Assembly: GCF_003732425.1 (NCBI RefSeq)
Contig: NZ_MOBX01000004.1
Span: forward strand, 1 to 64,000
From: Pseudomonas fluorescens
Lineage (GTDB): Bacteria > Pseudomonadota > Gammaproteobacteria > Pseudomonadales > Pseudomonadaceae
Direction: 5' to 3'
Length of the DNA stretch: 64,000 nucleotides
Shown: one piece after another, positions 24,162 to 32,164 of the stretch
Layout: every line of letters starts with the position of its first letter
How positions within the stretch are numbered: the stretch's first letter is position 1
Notes under the pieces: model-generated
Told to the model about the DNA's origin: nothing
Databases searched by the model: none
What the model saw: only the letters and a program-made list of their open reading frames with translations
Program-made: the position numbers and the translations under genes

Positions 24162-24453
24162 GGAAATGTTCCTAGTCAAAAGCCAACACGTGCCGTTTCT
24201 CACGCGGCGGAGTGGTGGCAGCTATGTGCGGAGTGAGAAACCGGTAGGAACAAGCCCGGCCGAACCGAAGTTCGCCCGCACACAGCCGCCATAAAAATTG
24301 CAGGGCAGCAAATAGCCGGCGGCAATTATGGTGGTACTGGTGTTGGATTAACAGTTCCTACGGGCTCTCACACCCGATCGCCGAGTTTTCGGCGACAACC
24401 CAAGACTAGAGAGCGCACGTCCGACGGACAACCTGAAAACCTTGTGGGAAGGT
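24162..24453 (-). ncRNA. Structured leader RNA (C4/P4-immunity-like) of the DUF6124 gene
   Basis: Read 5' to 3' on the minus strand. First come a small hairpin AACCTT-CCCAC-AAGGTT and a two-tier hairpin (outer GCTCTC/GAGAGC, 24414-24409 with 24369-24364; inner TCGCCGA/TCGGCGA). Then GTAGGAAC (24361-24354), CCAACAC (24346-24340) and the arm GGCGGCTGTGTGCGG (24290-24276). Next are a UUCG hairpin CGAAC-TTCG-GTTCG (24274-24261), GTTCCTAC (24251-24244) and the matching arm CCGCACATAGCTGCC (24231-24217). Last are GTGTTGG (24189-24183) and the ribosome binding site TAGGAAC (24174-24168). The 15-nt arms pair fully, with two G-U pairs. GTTCCTAC can pair with either upstream GTAGGAAC or the ribosome binding site. 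The layout recalls phage C4 antisense and P4 immunity RNAs (from memory); the regulatory role is inferred. Confidence 0.65.
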
Positions 24454-24509
24454 TCTGGTTATTCGACACGTAATTAAACAATCTCAGTCGTCGGATGGAT
24501 GGACTGGCC

Positions 24510-24681
24510 TCATCGCCAGCAGGCTAGCTCCCACAGTTGGATTGAGTGCTTTCAGTTAGAAAATGGTCACCTCTGAAGCCGCCATCGCGAGCAGGCTCAC
24601 TCCTACAATGGGATTGCATGCTGCCTGCCAAACCTTGGTCGGCTGTCAGGCCGCCATCGCTGGCAAGCCAGCTCCCACAGA
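24510..24681. repeat. Cluster of three single REP half-elements
   Basis: Three unpaired copies are seen: CATCGCCAGCAGGCTAGCTC (starts 24511), CATCGCGAGCAGGCTCACTC (starts 24583) and CATCGCTGGCAAGCCAGCTC (starts 24653). Each is followed by a CCCACA or CTACAA tail. All three are in the same orientation and carry different core variants, so mixed REP families have collected in this gap. Confidence 0.7.
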
Positions 24682-24714
24682 AAAGCCAAGCTATGACCCA
24701 CCCGCTCTTCACCA

Positions 24715-25035
24715 CTCAACAGGATGAGCGTTAGCTCGGCTGCCGCTCTTGATCTTGATCTTGATCTTGATCCACGGGCGACGTCGGAAGGCTGAGTGGA
24801 GGGATTGATCCGGGGGTGGGAGCGCAGCGACCGTTTGGCGCAGCCAAACACAGCGAGAGGAGGTGCAGCGAAGCAAACCGTAGGCGCTGCGCCCGGATCG
24901 ATCCCGGAGCGAAGGAACCCCGAGCCCCAGCGAGCGGGCCGCACGTAGGAGCAAGCCTTTTTGGTTACTTTTTCGGCGTTTGGAAAAAGTGACCCGCCGT
25001 AAGGGCGGAACCCTAAGCCGCCGTTACCGCAGCAA
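24715..25035. repeat. Composite intergenic element with (CTTGAT)4 microsatellite
   Basis: A perfect four-fold hexamer repeat CTTGAT occupies 24748-24771. About 260 bases of GC-rich, hairpin-prone sequence follow. They include GGTTACTTTTTC opposite GGAAAAAGTGACC (about 24962-24996) and CCGCCGTAAGGGCGG just after. I recall near-identical intergenic blocks scattered in fluorescens-group genomes. No convincing protein frame is present; the open frames here are due to high GC. Confidence 0.55.
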
Positions 25036-25055
25036 CGGATATGTACACAGCGAAA

Positions 25056-25072
25056 CTGACAGCGCTGACAGC
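25056..25072 (+). promoter_or_regulatory. Tandem CTGACAGC repeat, candidate response-regulator site
   Basis: CTGACAGC occurs at 25056-25063 and again at 25065-25072, a 9-bp period. It lies about 35 bases before a TATAAA (25105-25110) that could be the -10 of the efflux operon, which lacks a recognisable -35. Direct repeats at this place suit an OmpR-type regulator such as the one encoded at 29415. Binding is inferred. Confidence 0.35.
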
Positions 25073-25151
25073 TAGCCGTCACCCTCCTGACCCCCAAACA
25101 AGTTTATAAAGACCCTAACCCTGCCCAAACTCCGTCCGGCGCCCACCCCGC

Positions 25152-26309
25152 ATGCGAATCCAAAAGAACAAAGCCCTGCTAGCCCTAGTGATCGTCCTGG
25201 CCGCCGCAGGCACATGGTGGGCAATGAAACCCGCCCCGACCAAACTCGCCACCCCCACCGCTATCCCCGTGCGAGTCATCGCGGTCAGCGAACAAGACGT
25301 CCCCCGCTACACCAGCGGCATCGGCTCCGTCCTCTCCCTGCACAGCGTCGTAGTGCGCCCTCAGGTCGACGGCATCCTCACCAAAATCCTCGTCAAAGAA
25401 GGCCAACTCGTCAAAGCAGGCGACCTGCTGGCCACCATCGACGACCGCTCCATCCGCGCCAGCCTCGACCAGGCCCGCGCGCAATTGGGGGAAAGCCAGG
25501 CGCAACTGCAAGTCGCCTTGGTCAACCTCAAACGCTACAAACTGCTCAGCGTCGACGACGGCGTCTCCAAGCAGACCTACGACCAGCAACAAGCCCTGGT
25601 CAACCAATTGAAAGCCACCGCCCAAGGCAACCAGGCCTCGATCGACGCGGCGCAGGTACAACTTTCCTACACGCAGATTCGCTCCCCGGTCACCGGCCGC
25701 GTCGGTATTCGCACAGTCGACGAAGGCAACTTCCTGCGCATGACCGACACCGCCGGCCTGTTCACCGTCACCCAGATCGACCCGATCGCCGTCGAGTTCG
25801 CCCTGCCCCAGCAAATGCTGCCGACCCTGCAAGGCCTGATCAACGATCCGCAGCGTGCGCAGGTCAAGGCCTACATCGGCGCCGACACCGACGGCGAAAC
25901 CGGCAACCTGCTCGGCGAAGGTCACCTGACCCTGATCGACAACCAGATCAACGCCAACACCGGCACCATCCGCGCCAAGGCCGAATTCGACAACGCCAGC
26001 CAGAAGCTCTGGCCTGGCCTGCTGGTCACGGTAAAAATTCAGACAGCCCTCGACAAAGATGCGCTGGTGGTCCCGCCCACCGTCGTACAACGTGGCCTCG
26101 ATCAACACTTCGTTTACCGGGTCAACGGCGACAAAGTCGAAGCGGTGCAGGTGCAGATGGTTTATCAGGGCAGCGGCCAAGACATCATTAAAGGCGTGAA
26201 GGCCGGTGATGTGCTGGTCACCGATGGCCAGTCGCGGCTCAAACCCGGCTCGACCGTGCAAGTCATGACGGAGCCGGCGCAGGTGGTGCAAGCGGAGCCG
26301 AAACCATGA
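25152..26309 (+). CDS. RND efflux periplasmic adaptor (MdtA/AcrA family, 385 aa)
   Basis: An N-terminal membrane or signal segment (ALLALVIVLAAAGTWWAM) is followed by the lipoyl/barrel-sandwich hybrid domain (HSVVVRPQVDGILTKILVKEGQLVKAGDLL, about 67-96). A coiled-coil hairpin rich in Gln/Ala (about 105-175) precedes the second lipoyl half (IRSPVTGRVGIR) and beta-barrel domains. This is a membrane fusion protein linking the RND pump to an outer-membrane channel. It overlaps the pump gene by 4 bases (ATGA). No ribosome binding site is obvious before the ATG. Confidence 0.92.
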   Translation: MRIQKNKALLALVIVLAAAGTWWAMKPAPTKLATPTAIPVRVIAVSEQDVPRYTSGIGSVLSLHSVVVRPQVDGILTKILVKEGQLVKAGDLLATIDDRSIRASLDQARAQLGESQAQLQVALVNLKRYKLLSVDDGVSKQTYDQQQALVNQLKATAQGNQASIDAAQVQLSYTQIRSPVTGRVGIRTVDEGNFLRMTDTAGLFTVTQIDPIAVEFALPQQMLPTLQGLINDPQRAQVKAYIGADTDGETGNLLGEGHLTLIDNQINANTGTIRAKAEFDNASQKLWPGLLVTVKIQTALDKDALVVPPTVVQRGLDQHFVYRVNGDKVEAVQVQMVYQGSGQDIIKGVKAGDVLVTDGQSRLKPGSTVQVMTEPAQVVQAEPKP

Positions 26310-29300
26310 AGGCGCACAAAGGCGTCTCCACGTGGTGCATCGATCACCCGGTCGCGACGATTTTGTTGACCATCGCTTTGGTGCTGGTCGGTTTGATTGC
26401 CTTCCCGCGCTTGCCGATTGCCCCACTGCCGGAAGCGGAATTTCCGACGATTCAGGTTTCCGCGCAGTTGCCCGGCGCCAGCCCCGACACCATGGCGTCG
26501 TCCGTGGCCACGCCGCTGGAGGTGCAATTCAGCGCCATTCCCGGCATGACCCAGATGACCTCCAGCAGTGCCTTGGGCTCAAGCCTTTTGACCCTGCAAT
26601 TCACCCTCGATAAAAGCATCGATACCGCCGCCCAGGAAGTACAAGCGGCGATCAACACCGCCGCCGGCAAACTGCCCAAGGACATGCCGACGCTGCCAAC
26701 GTGGAAGAAGGTCAACCCGGCCGACAGCCCGGTGCTGATCCTCAGTGTCAGCTCGACGCAAATGCCCGGCACCGAACTCAGCGACCTGGTGGAAACCCTG
26801 CTCTCGCGTCAGATCAGTCAGATCGACGGCGTAGGCCAAATCAACATCACCGGTCAGCAACGTCCGGCGATCCGCGTACAAGCTTCGGCGGACAAACTCG
26901 CGGCGATCGGCCTGACCCTTGCCGATATTCGTCTGGCGATCCAGCAGACCAGTCTCAACCTGGCCAAAGGTGCGCTGTACGGCGAATCCAGTATTTCCAC
27001 GCTGTCGACCAACGACCAGTTGTTCCACCCCGAGGACTACAGCCAACTCATCGTTTCCTACAAGGATGGCGCCCCGGTTCATTTGCGCGACGTCGCCAAA
27101 GTCGTCAACGGTTCGGAAGATGCCTACGTGCAAGCCTGGGCCGGTGATCAGCCGGGGGTGAATCTGGTGATCTCCCGTCAACCGGGCGCGAACATCGTGG
27201 AAACCGTGGACCGTATTCAAGCCGCCCTGCCCGGCCTCGAAGCCATGTTGCCGGCGTCGGTGCAGGTGAAAACCCTGATCGACCGCACCCAGACCATTCG
27301 CGCGTCCTTGCATGAAGTCGAGATCACGCTGTTGATCGCGATCCTGCTGGTGGTCGCGGTGATGGCGCTGTTCCTGCGCCAGTTGTCGGCGACGCTGATT
27401 GTCTCGGCAGTACTGGGTGTTTCGCTGATCGCCAGTTTCGCTTTGATGTACCTCCTCGGGTTCAGCCTGAACAACCTGACGCTGGTGGCGATCGTCGTCG
27501 CCGTCGGCTTCGTCGTCGACGATGCGATCGTGGTGGTGGAAAACATCCACCGGCATCTGGAGGCCGGCGACGACATGCGCGAGGCCGCGATCAAAGGCGC
27601 CGGCGAGATCGGCTTCACCGTGGTGTCGATCAGTTTCTCGCTGGTGGCGGCGTTTATTCCGCTGCTGTTCATGGGCGGCGTGGTCGGGCGACTGTTCAAG
27701 GAATTTGCCCTGACCGCGACCTCGACGATCATGATTTCCGTGGTGGTGTCGCTGACCCTGGCGCCGACGCTGGCCGCGTTGTTCATGCGCAAACCGGTGC
27801 ATCACGCCCACGCCAAACCGGGCTTCAGCGAACGCCTGCTCGGCTGGTACGAAAAAGGTCTGCGCCGCGCCCTCGCCCATCAGAAATTGATGATCGGCGT
27901 GTTCGGCCTGTCGCTGGCGCTGGCCATCGGCGGATACATCTTTATCCCGAAAGGTTTCTTCCCGGTGCAGGACACCGGTTTCGTCCTCGGCACTACTGAA
28001 GCCGCTGCGGACATTTCCTACGGCGACATGGTGAAAAAACACTTGGCCATGGCCGAAATCGTCGCCGCCGACCCGGCGGTGCAGGCGTTTTCCCACTCGG
28101 TCGGCGTCTCCGGCAGCAACCAGACCATCGCCAACGGCCGCTTCTGGATCGCCCTGAAAAAACGCGGCGACCGTGACGTCAGCGCCAGCCAGTTCATCGA
28201 CCGTATCCGTCCGCAATTGATGAAAGTTCCCGGCATCGTTCTCTATCTGCGCGCGGGTCAGGACATCAACCTCAGCTCCGGCCCAAGCCGCGCGCAGTAC
28301 CAATACGTGCTGAAGAGCAACGACGGCGCGACTCTTGCGACGTGGACGCAACGTCTGACCGAAAAACTGCGCAGCAACCCGGCGTTCCGCGACATTTCCA
28401 ACGACCTGCAACTGGGCGGCAGCATCACTCACATCAGCATTGATCGCAGCGCCGCCGCACGTTTCGGCCTGACCGCCAGCGATGTCGACGAGGCGCTGTA
28501 CGATGCCTTTGGCCAGCGTCAGATCAATGAATTCCAGACTCAGGTCAATCAGTACAACGTGATTCTGGAGCTGGACACCAAACAGCGCGGCAAGGCCGAA
28601 AGTCTCAACTATTTCTACCTGCGCTCACCGCTGAGTGGCGAGATGGTGCCGCTGTCGGCGTTGGCCAGATTCGATGCGCCGACCATCGGCCCGTTGTCGA
28701 TTGCCCATGACGGCATGTTCCCCGCCGCCAACCTGTCGTTCAACCTCGCGCCCGGCGTGGCGCTGGGTGATGCGGTGATTCTGCTCAATCAGGCCAAAGC
28801 CGAGATCGGCATGCCGACGGCGATCAGCGGCAATTTCCAGGGCGCGGCGCAGGCGTTCCAGAGTTCACTGGCCAGTCAGCCGTGGCTGATTCTGGCGGCG
28901 CTGGTGGCGGTGTACATCATTCTCGGTGTGCTTTATGAAAGCTTCGTGCACCCACTGACGATCATCTCGACGCTGCCAGCGGCAGGTTTGGGTGCGGTGA
29001 TCATGCTGTGGATCTGCGGTCAGGACTTTTCGATCATGGCGTTGATCGGTCTGGTGTTGCTGATCGGTATCGTCAAGAAAAACGGCATCCTGATGATCGA
29101 CTTTGCGTTGGAGGCTCAACGACAGCGAGGCCTGTCGCCGCAGGAGGCGATTTTCGAGGCGTGCATCACGCGGTTCCGGCCGATCATCATGACCACCCTC
29201 GCCGCGTTACTCGGCGCACTGCCGCTGATGCTCGGCTATGGCACCGGCGCCGAACTGCGGCAGCCACTGGGGATCGCGGTGGTGGGCGGCTTGCTGGTCA

Positions 29301-29407
29301 GCCAGATGCTGACGCTGTTTACCACGCCGGTCATATACTTGTGGCTTGAGCGGCTGTTTCACCGGCCCAAACCAGCGCCCGTGCCGGCACTGGCGACTAC
29401 AGACTGA
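26306..29407 (+). CDS. RND-family multidrug efflux transporter (1033 aa)
   Basis: Full-length inner-membrane proton/drug antiporter of the AcrB/MdtB-C superfamily. It shows the twelve-segment arrangement with two large periplasmic loops. The TM4 proton-relay pair is in VVAVGFVVDDAIVVVENIHRH (about residues 395-415), and the 'KKNGILMIDFALEAQRQRG' motif lies near residue 925. Closest in appearance to MdtB/MdtC/MuxB-type pumps. The operon holds one RND gene plus an adaptor and no outer-membrane factor, so it must use an unlinked channel. Substrates cannot be read from sequence. Confidence 0.93.
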   Translation: MKAHKGVSTWCIDHPVATILLTIALVLVGLIAFPRLPIAPLPEAEFPTIQVSAQLPGASPDTMASSVATPLEVQFSAIPGMTQMTSSSALGSSLLTLQFTLDKSIDTAAQEVQAAINTAAGKLPKDMPTLPTWKKVNPADSPVLILSVSSTQMPGTELSDLVETLLSRQISQIDGVGQINITGQQRPAIRVQASADKLAAIGLTLADIRLAIQQTSLNLAKGALYGESSISTLSTNDQLFHPEDYSQLIVSYKDGAPVHLRDVAKVVNGSEDAYVQAWAGDQPGVNLVISRQPGANIVETVDRIQAALPGLEAMLPASVQVKTLIDRTQTIRASLHEVEITLLIAILLVVAVMALFLRQLSATLIVSAVLGVSLIASFALMYLLGFSLNNLTLVAIVVAVGFVVDDAIVVVENIHRHLEAGDDMREAAIKGAGEIGFTVVSISFSLVAAFIPLLFMGGVVGRLFKEFALTATSTIMISVVVSLTLAPTLAALFMRKPVHHAHAKPGFSERLLGWYEKGLRRALAHQKLMIGVFGLSLALAIGGYIFIPKGFFPVQDTGFVLGTTEAAADISYGDMVKKHLAMAEIVAADPAVQAFSHSVGVSGSNQTIANGRFWIALKKRGDRDVSASQFIDRIRPQLMKVPGIVLYLRAGQDINLSSGPSRAQYQYVLKSNDGATLATWTQRLTEKLRSNPAFRDISNDLQLGGSITHISIDRSAAARFGLTASDVDEALYDAFGQRQINEFQTQVNQYNVILELDTKQRGKAESLNYFYLRSPLSGEMVPLSALARFDAPTIGPLSIAHDGMFPAANLSFNLAPGVALGDAVILLNQAKAEIGMPTAISGNFQGAAQAFQSSLASQPWLILAALVAVYIILGVLYESFVHPLTIISTLPAAGLGAVIMLWICGQDFSIMALIGLVLLIGIVKKNGILMIDFALEAQRQRGLSPQEAIFEACITRFRPIIMTTLAALLGALPLMLGYGTGAELRQPLGIAVVGGLLVSQMLTLFTTPVIYLWLERLFHRPKPAPVPALATTD

Positions 29408-29414
29408 GGCGGTC

Positions 29415-30092
29415 ATGCGCGTTCTGATTATCGAAGACGAGGAAAAAACCGCGGACTATCTGCACCGCGGTCTGACGGAACAGGGTTACACCGTGGATCT
29501 GGCCCGCGACGGCGTCGAGGGGCTGCATCTAGCGCTGGAAAGCGACTACGCGGTGATCGTCCTCGACGTCATGTTGCCGGGCCTCGATGGCTTTGGCGTA
29601 CTGCGCGCGTTGCGTGCACGCAAGCAGACCCCGGTGATCATGCTCACCGCCCGCGAGCGCGTCGAAGACCGCATCAAAGGCCTGCGCGACGGCGCCGACG
29701 ATTACCTCGGCAAACCGTTTTCCTTCCTCGAACTGGTCGCGCGCCTGCAAGCGTTGACCCGACGCAGCGGCGGCCATGAACCGGTGCAGGTGAGCATCGC
29801 CGACCTGTGGATCGATTTGATCAGCCGCAAGGCCACTCGCGCCGGCACCCGGCTGGATCTGACGGCGAAAGAGTTTTCCCTGCTCAGCGTGCTGGCCCGG
29901 CGTCAAGGCGAGATCCTTTCGAAAACTGCCATCGCTGAAATGGTCTGGGACATCAATTTCGACAGCGACGCGAATGTCGTCGAAGTCGCGATCAAACGCC
30001 TGCGCGCCAAGCTCGACGGACCATTCGACGAGAAACTGCTGCACACCATCCGTGGCATGGGTTATGTGCTGGAGAGCCGTGGTGTCCAGTAA
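29415..30092 (+). CDS. OmpR/PhoB-family response regulator (225 aa)
   Basis: A receiver domain (1-115) has the acidic pair in MRVLIIEDEEKTADYL, phospho-acceptor Asp in VIVLDVMLPGLDGFG (about residue 51), Thr in MLTARE and Lys in LGKPFSF. The winged-helix effector domain (about 130-222) contains LDLTAKEFSLLSVLARRQGE and NVVEVAIKRLRAKLD. It resembles the CopR/CusR/CzcR heavy-metal or efflux regulators. It starts 7 bases after the pump gene and is overlapped by the sensor kinase gene, so all four genes look like one operon. Confidence 0.93.
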   Translation: MRVLIIEDEEKTADYLHRGLTEQGYTVDLARDGVEGLHLALESDYAVIVLDVMLPGLDGFGVLRALRARKQTPVIMLTARERVEDRIKGLRDGADDYLGKPFSFLELVARLQALTRRSGGHEPVQVSIADLWIDLISRKATRAGTRLDLTAKEFSLLSVLARRQGEILSKTAIAEMVWDINFDSDANVVEVAIKRLRAKLDGPFDEKLLHTIRGMGYVLESRGVQ

Positions 30093-31446
30093 CTCGATTG
30101 CCCTGCGCCTGAGCGGGATGTTCACACTGGTGGCGCTGCTGGTGTTTCTGTTGATCGGCGGTGCACTGTATCAACAGGTGGACAAGGGCTTGGGCTTGTT
30201 GCCGGAAGCCGAACTGGATGCGCGTTATAGCGTGCTCGAATCGGCACTCAATCGCTTCGGCACACCCGAGCACTGGGTGAAAATCAACGCCAAGTTGAAG
30301 CTGCTCGGCGAAGAGGACAAACGCATACGTTTCTGGGTGGTGAGTGGTGATCCGGGTTACGAATATGGTCAGCCGGACGCTGCGATCCGTGCCTTCGCCA
30401 AAGGCCCGCTGGGCATGCATGACTTGCAGTTGCCCGACCAGCCTTATCCACTGAAAGTGCTGCTGACCGAGTTGCCGGCCAAGGACCAGCGACCGCCGCT
30501 GCGCTTTATGATCGGCATCGATACCGAGACCTTCCACGAGACTCAACACAATCTGCTGATCGCGCTGATCGGTCTGGCGATTGTCGGCGTGTTGATGGCC
30601 TCGGCGCTGGGCTATTGGGTCGCGCGGATCGGCCTCAAGCCGTTGATCAAGCTGTCCCACGAAGCCCAGCGTCTGGCGCCCCCCCTGCGGGCCGGGCGCT
30701 TGCGGTTATCGCCGCTGCCACCGGAGCTGGAGCAGTTTGTCGACTCGTTCAACTCGACGCTGGAGCGGGTTGAACAGGCTTACTCGCGACTGGAATCGTT
30801 CAACGCCGACGTCGCCCATGAACTGCGTTCGCCGCTGACCAATCTGATTGGCCAGACCCAGGTCGCGTTGACGCGCGGGCGCTCTGCCGAACATTACTTC
30901 GAAGTGCTGCAATCCAATCTCGAAGAGTTGGAGCGGCTGCGCTCGATCATCAACGACATGCTGTTTCTGGCCAGTGCCGACCAGGGCAACAAGGCGACCA
31001 AACTGACGTCGACGTCGTTGGCCGATGAAGTGGCGACCACCCTTGAGTATCTGGATTTCATTCTCGAAGACGCGCAGGTGCAAGTGCAGGTCAGCGGTGA
31101 TGCGCTGGTGCAGATCGAGGTCGCGCATTTGCGCCGGGCGCTGATCAATCTGTTGAGCAACGCAGTGCAGCACACCGGGCCGGGACAGGTGATCGAGGTG
31201 CACATCGAGGTCGAGGAACATCAGGTGAGTATCGGCGTGGCCAACCCCGGTTCGCCGATTGCCAGCGAGCATTTGCCACGCTTGTTCGAGCGCTTTTATC
31301 GGGTGGATGCGTCACGCAGCAACAGCGGCAATAACCATGGTTTGGGGTTGGCGATCGTCAAGGCGATTGCGCTGATGCACGGCGGGGATGTGTTTGTACG
31401 CAGCGATCGAGGGATGAATACCTTCGGTATCCACCTGCCGGTCTAA
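30082..31446 (+). CDS. Sensor histidine kinase (CusS/CopS-like, 454 aa)
   Basis: The GTG at 30082 was chosen: GGAGAG lies six bases upstream, and the first membrane segment (LSGMFTLVALLVFLLIGGALY) begins soon after. A periplasmic sensor region of about 120 residues precedes the second membrane segment (LLIALIGLAIVGVLMASALGY), then HAMP. The HisKA box is FNADVAHELRSPLTNLIGQ. The ATPase domain has NLLSNAVQHT (N box) and GLGLAIVKAIALMHGG (G2). It overlaps the regulator gene by 11 bases, indicating coupled translation. The signal is unknown; kinases of this subgroup often sense copper or other metals. Confidence 0.92.
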   Translation: MSSNSIALRLSGMFTLVALLVFLLIGGALYQQVDKGLGLLPEAELDARYSVLESALNRFGTPEHWVKINAKLKLLGEEDKRIRFWVVSGDPGYEYGQPDAAIRAFAKGPLGMHDLQLPDQPYPLKVLLTELPAKDQRPPLRFMIGIDTETFHETQHNLLIALIGLAIVGVLMASALGYWVARIGLKPLIKLSHEAQRLAPPLRAGRLRLSPLPPELEQFVDSFNSTLERVEQAYSRLESFNADVAHELRSPLTNLIGQTQVALTRGRSAEHYFEVLQSNLEELERLRSIINDMLFLASADQGNKATKLTSTSLADEVATTLEYLDFILEDAQVQVQVSGDALVQIEVAHLRRALINLLSNAVQHTGPGQVIEVHIEVEEHQVSIGVANPGSPIASEHLPRLFERFYRVDASRSNSGNNHGLGLAIVKAIALMHGGDVFVRSDRGMNTFGIHLPV

Positions 31447-31461
31447 CTGGAAAGCACAACG

Positions 31462-31598
31462 CCTGTGGCGAGGGAGCTTGCTCCCGCCGGGCTGCGAAGC
31501 GGCCCCAAAATCAGCCAACTCAGTACATTCAGATCAACCGCGTCCACCCGTTTACGACTGCTGCGCAGCCGAGCGGGAGCAAGCTCCCTCGCCACAGG
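31462..31598. repeat. Inverted repeat, GGGAGCTTGCTCCC family
   Basis: CTGTGGCGAGGGAGCTTGCT with CCCGC at 31462-31486 is matched by GCGGGAGCAAGCTCCCTCGCCACAG at 31573-31597. Each arm is itself palindromic around GAGCTTGCTC. This is a third REP-like class in the window. It occupies most of the gap between the kinase gene and the small gene at 31754, and nothing else was recognised there. Confidence 0.85.
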
Positions 31599-31753
31599 TT
31601 TGTGCTCAGGCAGGCAGTGCGCGATGAAATCCAGAGGGTTATCTTTGCTTGTGCTGTAACAGTCATTTATGAAAATCACGCTGTTTCCCAACGCCCGGCA
31701 ACCTTATCTTTGCCCGCACCAAACAGCACTCGCCAAGCGAGAAGGTTTTCAAG

Positions 31754-31975
31754 ATGTCCAACAGTATGGGTATTGCCAGCGCTTTCGTTTTGTCCTCATT
31801 GATCCTGTCGCCGATGGCGATGGCTGAAGAATCCCACGCTTTCGTTGCGCAAAACAGCGCACGAGCCCAGGCGTATGACCAGCACCAGGCAGAAATGATG
31901 GCGAAGGCCAAAGACGCGACGCAGGCGCCTCAGGCTGCCGCTGCCCAGGCTCAAGCGTCCGAAAAAGACAGCTGA
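31754..31975 (+). CDS. Small exported protein (73 aa)
   Basis: Signal peptide of about 24 residues (MSNSMGIASAFVLSSLILSP then MAMA, cut at AMA-EE). The mature peptide is about 49 residues, Ala/Gln-rich and highly charged at the end (QAPQAAAAQAQASEKDS). It has no cysteines. AAGG lies 9 bases before the ATG. A terminator follows at 32044. Probably a single-gene unit; the function is unknown and the low-complexity mature part suggests an unstructured periplasmic or cell-surface peptide. Confidence 0.6.
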   Translation: MSNSMGIASAFVLSSLILSPMAMAEESHAFVAQNSARAQAYDQHQAEMMAKAKDATQAPQAAAAQAQASEKDS

Positions 31976-32043
31976 GTCACCCCCGGGTCCTCTTTCCCTC
32001 GACGCGGTTGTTTGGCTCTTCCCGTTCAACCGTCGTCATTCCA

Positions 32044-32070
32044 GGCCGCTGATTTTCAGCGGCCTTTTTT
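32044..32070 (+). terminator. Intrinsic terminator after the 31754 gene
   Basis: GGCCGCTGA-TTT-TCAGCGGCC followed by TTTTTT. It is a textbook stem of 9 bp and T run, 70 bases after the stop codon. Confidence 0.92.
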
Positions 32071-32164
32071 CGTTGTGGTCTGAAAGCCGTTTGGTTCGTC
32101 TGTAACAACAAGAAACATCAAGCCCCTCAAGCCATTGACGGGCCAGTTGACCCGAGGAGCTCCA

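Noticed and set aside
24603..25097. A 164-codon minus-strand frame in the repeat-rich gap
   Set aside because: It runs through REP half-elements and the composite repeat; composition and lack of ribosome binding site argue against coding.
26579..28432. A 617-codon minus-strand frame inside the RND pump gene
   Set aside because: Antisense shadow of a confidently identified transporter, with a biased composition (His, Gln, Arg, Asp) and no recognisable domain.
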